64,000 bases of DNA, from NCBI RefSeq assembly GCF_007993045.1, contig NZ_VOOR01000021.1, positions 41,162-105,161 of the forward strand, read 5' to 3'. The notes below the pieces were generated by a model. It had not been told where the DNA came from, did no database searches, and saw only the letters and a list, made by a program, of their open reading frames with translations. The position numbers and the translations under genes were made by a program. The first letter of the stretch is position 1. Each line of letters opens with the position of its first letter. Below are positions 26,842-35,572 of this stretch, piece by piece. This DNA comes from Phaeodactylibacter luteus. Its GTDB lineage: Bacteria > Bacteroidota > Bacteroidia > Chitinophagales > Saprospiraceae.

Positions 26842-27771
26842 ATGAAAACTTTCAAGCATATCCTGTTTGCATTCGTTGCGGTTGTTGTCCTGCATGCTTG
26901 TTCTCCGGCTGAGGGCAACTATCCGGGCAGCGAGTACATGCCTGACATGGGCCACTCGGTTGCACAGGAAGCCAACGTATATTCCTATTACTATTACAAT
27001 ACTTGGGACAGCGCCTCTGTGGTAAAGCTCAAGGATATTGCCAATCCTGGCCTTCCGGTTTCAGGTACGGTGCCCCGTGGCTATGCGGGCGCTTACTTGG
27101 CGAGCCAAAGCACGGACGGCCCTTCGGCGCAAGCCGTTATGGCTTCCCTAAACGGGGATGACGAAGTCAATGGGATTTCAGTGCCTGTGAACGGCCACGT
27201 GCCTTATTACTATAAGGACACCGAGCCTGAGCGCGAGCGTGCCACAGCGGAGCTGATTGCCAACCCTTACCCGATTACAGCCGAAGGCTTGGAGCGCGGC
27301 AAGGACTTATACAATAAATTCTGCGGCATTTGCCACGGCGAGAAAGGCGACGGTGTGGGCTATCTGGTAAGCGAGGAGAACCCAAATGCTGCTTACCCTG
27401 CAGCGCCGGCCAACTTCCTGCTCGATCAGTTCTTAGAAGCCTCCAACGGCCGTTATTACCATGCAATCATGTATGGCAAGAACGTAATGGGCGGCTATGC
27501 GGACAAAATCTCCTACGAAGAGCGCTGGCAGGTAATCCACTGGATCCGCGCCCTGCAAGCCAAAGAAAAGAAAGCAGAATACACGGCTGAGTCCAACACC
27601 CTCAACCCTGCATTTGGCACACCTGCAAGCAAGGTAGCCCCTATTGCACAGCAAGTGACAGACGAGGAAGTGGCGCCTGAGGAGGCAGCTCCTGCAGAAG
27701 GAGGCAGCCACGGAGAAGAGGACGGTTCGCACGGTGGCGATAGCCACGGGGGCGGGCATGGAAAGAAGTAA
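26842..27771 (+). CDS. actE: Alternative complex III monoheme lipoprotein E
   Basis: The 309-residue cytochrome c has a lipoprotein signal ending LHAC (Cys20) and one heme motif, CGICHGEKGDG, near residue 162. A distal Met candidate lies in MYGKNVMGGYADK. It is expected to donate electrons to the oxidase. The C-terminal 23 residues are a His/Gly/Glu-rich tail (GGSHGEEDGSHGGDSHGG...), one of several His-rich segments in this cluster that could bind metal. Confidence 0.93.
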   Translation: MKTFKHILFAFVAVVVLHACSPAEGNYPGSEYMPDMGHSVAQEANVYSYYYYNTWDSASVVKLKDIANPGLPVSGTVPRGYAGAYLASQSTDGPSAQAVMASLNGDDEVNGISVPVNGHVPYYYKDTEPERERATAELIANPYPITAEGLERGKDLYNKFCGICHGEKGDGVGYLVSEENPNAAYPAAPANFLLDQFLEASNGRYYHAIMYGKNVMGGYADKISYEERWQVIHWIRALQAKEKKAEYTAESNTLNPAFGTPASKVAPIAQQVTDEEVAPEEAAPAEGGSHGEEDGSHGGDSHGGGHGKK

Positions 27772-27824
27772 GCGCGAGCTTTCCGGAAACAGTTTTGATA
27801 AACTATACAAACTAAAGATATCTA

Positions 27825-29114
27825 ATGGACCAATTCACCATCACTAGCAAGCAAAGGAATGTCCTTTTTGGGTTCATGGGGCTTGGGCTGCTGTGCATGA
27901 TCATCACCTTTCTCGGGGATGACATGTTCCATACGCGATTCTGGACCAACTTCCTGCACAACTCGGTTTTCTTTACCGGGATTGCATTCATGGGTTTGTT
28001 CACCATAGCTGCATTTACAACCGCCATGGCTGGCTGGTATACCCTGATCAAGCGGATCTGGGAAGCGTATTCTATGTTCCTTATCCCTGGCCTTATTCTT
28101 ATGGGGATTGTTGTCATTAGCGTGGTTGGCCATTTGAACCACCTTTACCACTGGACCGATGCGGAAGCTGTAGCTAACGACACCATTTTGAATGGCAAGT
28201 CGGGCTTCCTGAACAGCGGTTGGTACGCTGGCGGCACAGCGGTCATCGTTGGCCTTTGGGTCTTCTTTGCCTGGAAGATGCGCTCCATTTCTTTGGACGA
28301 GGACAAGAACGGCACGACTGCTTACACTCACCACAAACAATACCGCATCTGGGCGGCTGCTTTCCTGCCTATCGCTGGCTTTTCAAGCGCAGCAGTGATC
28401 TGGCAGTGGATTATGTCCCTTGACGCCCACTGGTATAGTACGCTCTTTGCTTGGTACGCTGGCGCAAGCTGGTTCGTATCGAGCATTGCCCTTACCATCA
28501 TCCTCATTACTTACCTGAAGAGCAAGGGCTACCTAGAGAAAGTGACCCAAGAGCACTTGCACGACCTTGGCAAGTTCCTATTTGCTTTCAGCATTTTCTG
28601 GACTTACTTGTGGTTCTCGCAGTATATGTTGATCTGGTACGGCAACGTCGGTGAAGAGACGGTTTACTTCCAACAGCGCCAAGAGGACTATCCGGTGTTG
28701 TTTTACGGCAATCTTCTGCTGAACTTTATTGCGCCTTTCTTCGTCCTCATGCGCAATGATACCAAGCGTAAGTATGGCACTATGGTATTTGCTTCTATCG
28801 TAGTGCTCTTTGGCCACTGGTGGGATTTCTTCCAGATGATCAAGCCTGGCGCCCGCATTACGGCGATGGAGGCCATGGCGCACCACGGAGGCGACCACGG
28901 TGCACACGAAGCAGGCCACAGTGCAATGGAATTTGCGATGGGCTATAGCCTGCCTGGGCTGCTCGAGATCGGCACGATGCTCGGATTCCTGGCACTTTTC
29001 CTTTTTGTTGTCCTGAATCAGCTGGCTAAAGCGCCGTTGGTTCCTAAGAACGACCCGTACCTGGAGGAATCCCTGCATCACCACGTGGAGCTGCACGGAG
29101 ACGACGGGCACTAG
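27825..29114 (+). CDS. actF: Alternative complex III quinol oxidoreductase subunit F
   Basis: The 429-residue membrane protein has about ten helices and is a paralogue of ActC, giving the complex its second NrfD-like subunit. Conserved stretches include WQWIMSLDAHWYSTLFAWY and FSIFWTYLWFSQYMLIWYGN. Before the last helix there is a His-rich loop (AHHGGDHGAHEAGHS, about residues 352-366) not needed for the fold. It ends the act part of the cluster; coxB follows 130 bases later behind a probable additional promoter. Confidence 0.93.
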   Translation: MDQFTITSKQRNVLFGFMGLGLLCMIITFLGDDMFHTRFWTNFLHNSVFFTGIAFMGLFTIAAFTTAMAGWYTLIKRIWEAYSMFLIPGLILMGIVVISVVGHLNHLYHWTDAEAVANDTILNGKSGFLNSGWYAGGTAVIVGLWVFFAWKMRSISLDEDKNGTTAYTHHKQYRIWAAAFLPIAGFSSAAVIWQWIMSLDAHWYSTLFAWYAGASWFVSSIALTIILITYLKSKGYLEKVTQEHLHDLGKFLFAFSIFWTYLWFSQYMLIWYGNVGEETVYFQQRQEDYPVLFYGNLLLNFIAPFFVLMRNDTKRKYGTMVFASIVVLFGHWWDFFQMIKPGARITAMEAMAHHGGDHGAHEAGHSAMEFAMGYSLPGLLEIGTMLGFLALFLFVVLNQLAKAPLVPKNDPYLEESLHHHVELHGDDGH

Positions 29115-29190
29115 AAGACAGCTTATTTAGACTGATTCTAAACAGCTTGTCTTTGAAATCACAATTTTCCCTTTTCGTGTTATAAGGGTG

Positions 29191-29198
29191 TATTTTTG
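29191..29198 (+). promoter_or_regulatory. Possible internal promoter for the cox genes
   Basis: TATTTTTG fits the -7 consensus TAnnTTTG and lies 47 bases before coxB in the 130-base gap after actF. No convincing -33 element is visible. Confidence 0.4.
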
Positions 29199-29244
29199 AT
29201 CATACGACAGCACAGATTACAATAATAAATTAAGCGTAGACATA

Positions 29245-30420
29245 ATGACTGCTTTATTAGTTCTACTTTGCGTCATACTAATCGGGATCATTGTCGTTCA
29301 AATCGGCAAGGTAACGGAACTGGCGAGCAAAATCCGTGGTGAAGAGGAAGCACAGGAACGCACCAACCGCACTCAGGCCGGATATTCCATGATCTTCATG
29401 GTATTATTCCTGATCGGAACGGTTGTATCGGCTCTATATTACAAAGATTCGATGCTGTGGTACGGCCCCAACGAGTCAGCCTCTGCACATGGCGGTAGCA
29501 TAGACTACATCTTCAACCTTACCTTGTTCTTTACGGGCATTGTATTCATCATTACGCAGATCCTGCTTTTCTATTTTGCTTATAAGTACCGTGCACGCCG
29601 CGGTGTGAAGGCAGAGTACATTTCTCACAACAACCGTCTAGAGGTCATTTGGACTGCTATCCCTGCAGTTGTCATGACGTTCCTCGTTGTGGGCGGTCTT
29701 GAAGCTTGGAATGAAGTAATGGCTGATGTAGCGGAAGGAGAAGATTTTATTGAAATAGAAGGCACTGGTTATCAGTTTGCATGGCACCTGCGCTACCCTG
29801 GTCCTGATGGGAAGCTGGGCGCCCGGGATTACAAGCTGATTTCTGCATCTAATCCGCTTGGGCAGGTTTGGTCTGACGAAAAGAACTTGGACGATTTCCA
29901 TCCGAGCGAGATTGTCCTGCCTGTAGGCAAAAAGGTACGTGCGCGGATTACTTCGCGGGACGTACTGCACAACTTTTACATTCCGCACTTCCGGGTGAAG
30001 ATGGATGCTGTGCCTGGCATGCCGACTTACTTTGTATTTACGCCGACGATCACTACGGAGGAGTACCGGGCGAAACTGGGCGCGCTGGATGAAAATGGGC
30101 AGCCTAAGTATCCCGAATGGCATCAGCCTTCTGACCCGGATGATCCTGAAAGCCCTGCGAAGTTCGAGGTATTCGATTACGAGCTGGCTTGTGCAGAGCT
30201 TTGCGGTACAGGCCACTACGCTATGCGCCGTGTGGTGAAAGTAGTAAGCGAGGCCGAATATCAAGATTGGCTATCTAAGCAGCAGTCTTATTATGAGTCA
30301 ACCATCAAGGGCACAGACAACGATCCGTTTGCTACTGAAGCCCCGGCGGAAGCAGAAGCCCTTACGGACGCTTCTCAGGATATGGAAGAAGCACCTGCAG
30401 AGGAGGCGGCAGCGGAGTAA
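29245..30420 (+). CDS. coxB: Cytochrome c oxidase subunit II
   Basis: The 391-residue product has an N-terminal membrane segment plus two more hydrophobic segments (about 50-65 and 93-115), then a cupredoxin domain. The dinuclear CuA site is intact: His in DVLHNFYIPHF, then CAELCGTGHYAMR with both Cys, the His and the Met ligands. No CXXCH is fused, so it is not of the caa3 type with a heme c domain; ActE or a soluble cytochrome would be the donor. The C-terminus is an Ala/Glu-rich acidic tail. Confidence 0.95.
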   Translation: MTALLVLLCVILIGIIVVQIGKVTELASKIRGEEEAQERTNRTQAGYSMIFMVLFLIGTVVSALYYKDSMLWYGPNESASAHGGSIDYIFNLTLFFTGIVFIITQILLFYFAYKYRARRGVKAEYISHNNRLEVIWTAIPAVVMTFLVVGGLEAWNEVMADVAEGEDFIEIEGTGYQFAWHLRYPGPDGKLGARDYKLISASNPLGQVWSDEKNLDDFHPSEIVLPVGKKVRARITSRDVLHNFYIPHFRVKMDAVPGMPTYFVFTPTITTEEYRAKLGALDENGQPKYPEWHQPSDPDDPESPAKFEVFDYELACAELCGTGHYAMRRVVKVVSEAEYQDWLSKQQSYYESTIKGTDNDPFATEAPAEAEALTDASQDMEEAPAEEAAAE

Positions 30421-30504
30421 GCTGTCAACATCTTCAGCAAAACATTGTTAGAACAATTGCATTAGTTTAAGAACTAGGATAACATTAAATAAAATTTTCA
30501 GCAG

Positions 30505-32361
30505 ATGGCTAACGTAATAACCGAGCCGGTAGTACACGAAGATGACCTTCTCATAGAGGAGCACGGCTACGATGATCACTTTCACGATCATCACCACGGA
30601 GATAAGTTTCAGTCGAACTTTATTACGACTTACATTTTCAGCCAGGACCACAAGATGATTGCCAAGCAGTTCCTGATTACAGGTATGTTCTGGGCAATTG
30701 TGGGGGGCCTGATGTCCCTTGTTTTCCGCCTTCAGCTGGGTTTTCCAGAGGAGAATATGGCATGGCTGAAGCCTGTCCTCGGTAAATGGATTACCGTAAA
30801 CGATGCGGGCATTGGTTCTCTTGCGCCTGAATTCTACTATGCATTGGTCACAATGCACGGTACTATTCTGGTATTCTTTGTATTGACTGCGGGCCTGAGC
30901 GGTACGTTCTCGAATCTGCTCATCCCCTTGCAGATTGGCGCTCGCGACATGGCGTCGCCCTTCATGAATATGCTCTCGTACTGGTTTTTCTTCCTGGCGG
31001 GTGTTATCATGTTCTTCTCTTTGTTTTTGAACACAGGGCCTTTCTCAGGAGGATGGACTGCCTATCCGCCGCTTAGTGCGCTGCCGCAAGCCTCTACGGG
31101 GTCTGGCGCGGGCATGACGCTGTGGATCGTCTCGCTGGTCTTCTTTATCGTATCCGTATTGTTGGGTGGGGTGAACTATATCACTACCGTACTGAACATG
31201 CGCACGAAAGGGATGAGCATGTGGCGTATGCCGCTGACCATTTGGGCCTTTTTCATTACTGCGGTTATCGGTCTGCTCTCTTTCCCGGTACTCGTATCAG
31301 CCATGTTGCTGTTAACTTTCGACCGCAGCTTGGGCACGAGCTTCTTCCTCAGTGAAATTTTCATTGGGGGGCAAGCCCTTGACCACGTAGGTGGCAGCCC
31401 GATCCTGTATCAGCACTTGTTCTGGTTCTTGGGCCACCCGGAGGTGTACATCATCATCCTCCCTGCGATGGGCATTGTCTCAGAGGTGCTTTCTGTACAC
31501 TCCCGCAAGCCGATCTTCGGTTACAAAGCTATGGTGTATTCTATCCTGGCGATTGCCTTCCTGTCGTTCATTGTGTGGGCACACCACATGTTCATGTCTG
31601 GTGTGAACCCTTTCATATCTAATTTCTTTGTGATCTTCACGCTCATCATTGCAGTACCATCTGCGGTGAAGGTCTTCAACTGGATTGCAACGCTGTACGG
31701 CGGTAGTATCCGTTTCAACTCTGCGAGCCTTTTCGGCATCGGTTTCGTTTCTCTGTTCATTTCAGGTGGCCTTACCGGTATCTTCTTGGGCAACTCTGCC
31801 ATCGACATTCAGCTGCACGATACCTATTTCGTGGTAGCCCACTTCCACATTGTGATGGGTGTTGCGGCATTCTTTGGCATGTTTGCAGGCATTTACAACT
31901 GGTTCCCTAAGATGTACGGCCGTTTTATGAATGAGACCTTGGGCAAGCTCCACTTCTGGGGCACCCTTATTGGCTCCTACGCAATATTCTGGCCTATGCA
32001 CTACTTGGGCATGGCAGGGGTGCCACGCCGCTACTATCGCTTTGATAGCTTCGCAGCATTCGGCACCTTCGATGCTATGAATCAGTTCATCACGATTGCT
32101 GCGATTGTTACCTTCGGCTTCCAGCTTCTGTTTGTAGTCAATTTCTTCTACAGCATTTGGAAAGGCAAGAAGATGACCACGCGCAACCCATGGAAAGCGA
32201 CCACACTGGAGTGGACGACGCCTATTAAGCCGGGCCACGGCAACTGGGATGGCAAAATCCCCGCTGTACAGCGTTGGGCCTATGATTATGGCAAGGACGG
32301 GAAGGATTACATCTCCCAGATCAAGCCGGTCGGGGCAGATGAGTCCAAGGATGCCCATTAA
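30505..32361 (+). CDS. coxA: Cytochrome c oxidase subunit I
   Basis: The 618-residue, twelve-helix catalytic subunit reduces O2 and pumps protons. Heme and CuB ligands are visible in TMHGTILVFFVLTAG (low-spin heme His), FWFLGHPEVYIIILP (CuB His with the cross-linked Tyr), WAHHMF (CuB His pair) and HDTYFVVAHFHIVMG (high- and low-spin heme His). The K-channel Tyr and the EVY motif point to an A-type oxidase. The N-terminal 35 residues carry an unusual His/Asp-rich run (HGYDDHFHDHHHG). Confidence 0.97.
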   Translation: MANVITEPVVHEDDLLIEEHGYDDHFHDHHHGDKFQSNFITTYIFSQDHKMIAKQFLITGMFWAIVGGLMSLVFRLQLGFPEENMAWLKPVLGKWITVNDAGIGSLAPEFYYALVTMHGTILVFFVLTAGLSGTFSNLLIPLQIGARDMASPFMNMLSYWFFFLAGVIMFFSLFLNTGPFSGGWTAYPPLSALPQASTGSGAGMTLWIVSLVFFIVSVLLGGVNYITTVLNMRTKGMSMWRMPLTIWAFFITAVIGLLSFPVLVSAMLLLTFDRSLGTSFFLSEIFIGGQALDHVGGSPILYQHLFWFLGHPEVYIIILPAMGIVSEVLSVHSRKPIFGYKAMVYSILAIAFLSFIVWAHHMFMSGVNPFISNFFVIFTLIIAVPSAVKVFNWIATLYGGSIRFNSASLFGIGFVSLFISGGLTGIFLGNSAIDIQLHDTYFVVAHFHIVMGVAAFFGMFAGIYNWFPKMYGRFMNETLGKLHFWGTLIGSYAIFWPMHYLGMAGVPRRYYRFDSFAAFGTFDAMNQFITIAAIVTFGFQLLFVVNFFYSIWKGKKMTTRNPWKATTLEWTTPIKPGHGNWDGKIPAVQRWAYDYGKDGKDYISQIKPVGADESKDAH

Positions 32362-32400
32362 TTGAAAGCTGGGCAACATAGAAAATCATTCAATCATTTT

Positions 32401-32437
32401 GCAGGAGGTAATGCCTCAGCCGGGGCTTACCTCCTGT
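32401..32437 (+). other. Hairpin between coxA and ctaB
   Basis: A perfect 10-bp stem (CAGGAGGTAA/TTACCTCCTG) encloses a 15-base loop and is followed by TAATA, not a T-run. It lies 18 bases before the GTG start of ctaB. It could be an mRNA processing or attenuation element; its left arm contains an anti-SD-complementary GGAGG. Confidence 0.45.
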
Positions 32438-32454
32438 AATACAATAGCACTGAC

Positions 32455-33351
32455 GTGTTCACAAAATCCGGACAGCTTAGCTGGCTAGAGCAGATTCTAC
32501 AGAAGGTACGCGACTACAAGATGCTGGTGAAATTCCGGCTTACAGTTACCGTTGTTTTTTCTTCTGTGGTTGCTTTCCTGATTGCTTCTCAGGCAAGCGA
32601 TCTGCTTGCTGTAGGTATTTTGGCGGCGGGCGGTTTTCTGGTAACAGGAGCTGCCAACACGCTGAATCAGGTACTGGAGAAAGATTTTGACCGTTTGATG
32701 AAGCGTACGGCAGACCGCCCGTTGGCGGCGGGCCGTATGGCTGTATCGGAGGCGGTCTTGTCTGCTGGCATGATGAGCTTGGCAGGGATTACCTTACTGG
32801 CTATGTTCAATCCATGGACTGCCTTTTTTGGTACATTCTCTCTGGTGCTGTATGCATTTGTATACACGCCGATGAAGCGGATATCCCCTTCGGCGGTGTT
32901 CATCGGTGCTATACCTGGAGCTTTGCCAACCCTGATCGGGGTGGTAGCGGCACAAGGCGGGCTGACCCCTTTAGCCCTCAGCCTGTTCGCGCTGCAGTTC
33001 TTATGGCAGTTTCCTCATTTCTGGTCGATTGGCTGGCTGGGTTTTGAGGATTACCGCAAGGCGGGCTACAGTTTGGTGCCGGCATCAGCAGAGGGCAAAC
33101 CCGACGCTGTGATCGGCAAGCAAGCTCTGTATTATTCGTTGATGCTGCTGCCGGTGAGCATGCTCCCTTACTACTTGGGCACGACCGGCGTGGTTTCTCT
33201 AGGAATTGTGATATTACTCAGCCTTTGCTATGTAGCGTTCAGCTGGAATTTTTTCCGAAAGGCGGACCGGCGGTCAGCTTTACAGCTTATGTTTTTCTCT
33301 TTTCTGTATATCCCGGTTTCGCTTATCGCCTTTTGGGCCGATAAAATCTAA
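32455..33351 (+). CDS. ctaB: Protoheme IX farnesyltransferase
   Basis: The 298-residue UbiA-type membrane prenyltransferase converts heme B to heme O for the adjacent oxidase. The first Asp-rich motif is NQVLEKDFDRLMKRTADRPL, with Asp residues spaced as in the family, followed by YTPMKRISPSAVFIGAIPGA and WQFPHFWSIGW. The frame begins with GTG at 32455; an ATG at 32521 (MLVKFRLTVT) is possible, but the upstream residues form a plausible amphipathic N-terminus. The stop is 5 bases from the next gene. Confidence 0.94.
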   Translation: MFTKSGQLSWLEQILQKVRDYKMLVKFRLTVTVVFSSVVAFLIASQASDLLAVGILAAGGFLVTGAANTLNQVLEKDFDRLMKRTADRPLAAGRMAVSEAVLSAGMMSLAGITLLAMFNPWTAFFGTFSLVLYAFVYTPMKRISPSAVFIGAIPGALPTLIGVVAAQGGLTPLALSLFALQFLWQFPHFWSIGWLGFEDYRKAGYSLVPASAEGKPDAVIGKQALYYSLMLLPVSMLPYYLGTTGVVSLGIVILLSLCYVAFSWNFFRKADRRSALQLMFFSFLYIPVSLIAFWADKI

Positions 33352-33356
33352 CAACA

Positions 33357-33938
33357 ATGAGTCTGACTGTGGCAACAGAATATAGAAGAAATAAGATTCA
33401 CCCCAAGAAGTTTGCCCTTTGGGTGGGCTGCGCTAGCATTTTGATGATGTTCGCGGCGTTTACGAGCGCTTACATCGTCAGGCAGGCTGCGGGGAATTGG
33501 CTAGAGTTCCGGATGCCCGATGTGTTTTACATCAGCACCGTAGTCATTTTATTGAGCAGTGCTACGTTGCACAGCTCCTATTTGGCTTTTAAGCGTGGGC
33601 AGACACGGCTTTACCGAGTATTGCTCCCGATTACTTTAATTTTGGGGCTTGCTTTCTTAGTTTTGCAGTATCAGGGCTGGCTGGCGTTGACTGCGATAGG
33701 TGTAGAACTGACGACGAACCCCTCGGGCTCTTTCGTTTATGTGATTTCGGGCATCCACGCGGCACACATCCTGGGCGGCATTGCGGTACTCTTGATCGCT
33801 TCGGTACACGCGATGGCCTTGCCGCACAAAGTGACCAACGCCCGTAAGCTCCGCTTTGAGCTGACGCTGATATACTGGCATTTCGTCGACTTCCTATGGG
33901 TTTATCTGCTGGTGTTTTTCACGCTGCAGCAGTCATAA
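33357..33938 (+). CDS. Cytochrome c oxidase subunit III family protein (first copy)
   Basis: The 193-residue, five-helix member of the heme-copper oxidase subunit III family carries GIHAAHILGGIAVL and the C-terminal YWHFVDFLWVYLLVFFTL that typify the family. It is shorter than the second copy downstream, from which it differs throughout. Bacteroidota cox clusters often carry two such genes. It starts 5 bases after ctaB. Confidence 0.9.
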   Translation: MSLTVATEYRRNKIHPKKFALWVGCASILMMFAAFTSAYIVRQAAGNWLEFRMPDVFYISTVVILLSSATLHSSYLAFKRGQTRLYRVLLPITLILGLAFLVLQYQGWLALTAIGVELTTNPSGSFVYVISGIHAAHILGGIAVLLIASVHAMALPHKVTNARKLRFELTLIYWHFVDFLWVYLLVFFTLQQS

Positions 33939-34002
33939 AGAACAAAGAACGGGCCGCCTACAGCGGCTTATAAACTGAAACAAACAAAACTTTCGATAAC
34001 CG

Positions 34003-34944
34003 ATGGCGACAACAGATACCGTAATCGAAAAACAAGGCATGCAGAATCAATCTGGTTCGGCATGGGACGGTGGCAACGAGCCGTTCAAGGCAAGCTACGG
34101 CAAGCTGATGATGTGGTACTTCCTGCTTTCTGATGCATTCACCTTTGCAGGTTTTCTGATTGCTTATGGCGCGCTGCGATTCAGCAGCCCGACTTGGCCG
34201 GTGCCTGATTTTGTGTTCTCCACAGCCCCTTTCGGCATTCACGATGCCCCATTGATTTTCGTTACCGTCATGTCTTTCCTGCTGATCATCAGCTCTGTCA
34301 CGATGGTACGTGCAGTACAGGAAGGGCAAAGGGAGAATAAGAACGGCGTAGTATTTTGGATGTTGCTGACGATACTCGGCGGGATCGGCTTCCTCGGTTG
34401 TCAGGCTTGGGAATGGACCAACCTGATTGCTACTGAGCACATGACTGTGGACGTCAACCCTTTCGGCACGCACACGGAAGCTGGAGTCTATTTGGATGCT
34501 GATGGCAAAGAGACAGAAGAAGTTATCGAGGTGGGCGACAGCTACCTGATCCATAAAGCGGGTGCTGGGCATGGCGAAGGCGACCACGGCGGCGATCATG
34601 CTGCGCACGACTATTCCGCAGGCGATCATGCCGGCTACTTTGTGAATGAAGAAGGCTTCATTCAGCGCAAATTCTTGGTTACGGAAGGCCCTGATGCGGG
34701 TATGGTAAAGATGGAGAGCTTCGGCCCTAAGGCATTTGGCGCCCTCTTTTTCTTCATCACCGGCTTCCACGGCTTCCACGTGTTCTCAGGAGTGGTGTTC
34801 CTCTTTATCATCATGATCAATGCCGGCAGCGGCTTGTACATGGCGCGCAAGAACGGGCACGAGATGGTAGAAAAAATCGGGCTGTACTGGCACTTTGTAG
34901 ACTTGGTGTGGGTATTTGTGTTCCTGGTGTTTTACCTACTGTAA
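34003..34944 (+). CDS. coxC: Cytochrome c oxidase subunit III (second copy)
   Basis: The 313-residue protein has the subunit III features GFHGFHVFSGVVF and LYWHFVDLVWVFVFLVFYLL. Between membrane helices it contains a hydrophilic insertion of about 90 residues (about 150-240) with a His/Gly/Asp-rich core (GHGEGDHGGDHAAHDYS). The insertion is not part of the usual fold and may bind metal or a partner subunit. It is preceded by the shorter subunit III gene. Confidence 0.93.
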   Translation: MATTDTVIEKQGMQNQSGSAWDGGNEPFKASYGKLMMWYFLLSDAFTFAGFLIAYGALRFSSPTWPVPDFVFSTAPFGIHDAPLIFVTVMSFLLIISSVTMVRAVQEGQRENKNGVVFWMLLTILGGIGFLGCQAWEWTNLIATEHMTVDVNPFGTHTEAGVYLDADGKETEEVIEVGDSYLIHKAGAGHGEGDHGGDHAAHDYSAGDHAGYFVNEEGFIQRKFLVTEGPDAGMVKMESFGPKAFGALFFFITGFHGFHVFSGVVFLFIIMINAGSGLYMARKNGHEMVEKIGLYWHFVDLVWVFVFLVFYLL

Positions 34945-34991
34945 CCCGCTGTGCTGCGGCTTTATAATCACAAAAAAACAAGCAAAAGATA

Positions 34992-35429
34992 ATGGGACAT
35001 TTAAGTTACGAAGAATCAAAGAAGCTGGTTTACAAGGGGCTGGTGCTGCTTGCAGTCGTTACTCTGGTGGAAGTATTCTTTTCACTCTTAGGCAAAGGGC
35101 ACATCATAGCTGGCCTGGAAGATTACAACTGGCTAGCCTATGTGGTGGGCCTCATCCTTATAGTGCTTTCGCTTTATAAGGCTTACTTCATAATTTATGA
35201 TTTCATGCACATGCGGTATGAGGTAAAAGGGCTGGCGGTTAGCGTGCTGCTCCCTTGTGCACTGTTGATTTGGGCGATCATCGCCTTTTTTCAGGAAGGG
35301 ACAAGCTGGAAAAACCGTCGTGAGCTGATCAAGGAGAAGGACGAACTGCCCGCCAAAGATCAGTCAAAAGAGAACTTGCAAGGTATGATGCTGGAAGGCA
35401 AGGTTGTGGAGTTCGAATTCCGCGGCTAA
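34992..35429 (+). CDS. Cytochrome c oxidase subunit IV family protein
   Basis: The 145-residue product has three hydrophobic segments (about 16-34, 43-62 and 79-97), like the small prokaryotic subunit IV (COX4_pro) that stabilises the oxidase. A charged C-terminal tail of 45 residues follows. It is positioned directly after subunit III, and an intrinsic terminator follows 28 bases after its stop. Confidence 0.88.
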   Translation: MGHLSYEESKKLVYKGLVLLAVVTLVEVFFSLLGKGHIIAGLEDYNWLAYVVGLILIVLSLYKAYFIIYDFMHMRYEVKGLAVSVLLPCALLIWAIIAFFQEGTSWKNRRELIKEKDELPAKDQSKENLQGMMLEGKVVEFEFRG

Positions 35430-35457
35430 GCTTCGCGCCAGTCATTGGGAATAACCT

Positions 35458-35494
35458 AAAAGGGCAGGGGGGCAATAGCTTTTCTGCCCTTTTT
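35458..35494 (+). terminator. Intrinsic terminator after subunit IV
   Basis: AAAAGGGCAG pairs with CTGCCCTTTT across a 16-base loop, with a T-run in the right arm. It would end or attenuate the structural-gene transcript before the assembly-factor genes. Confidence 0.8.
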
Positions 35495-35572
35495 CAATAG
35501 CAACAATTGCCGGGCCGGGGTGTTTCTTTTCCGGGCAGCAGCGATAAGGTTGCATGGCGAATAAAAAAGGAT

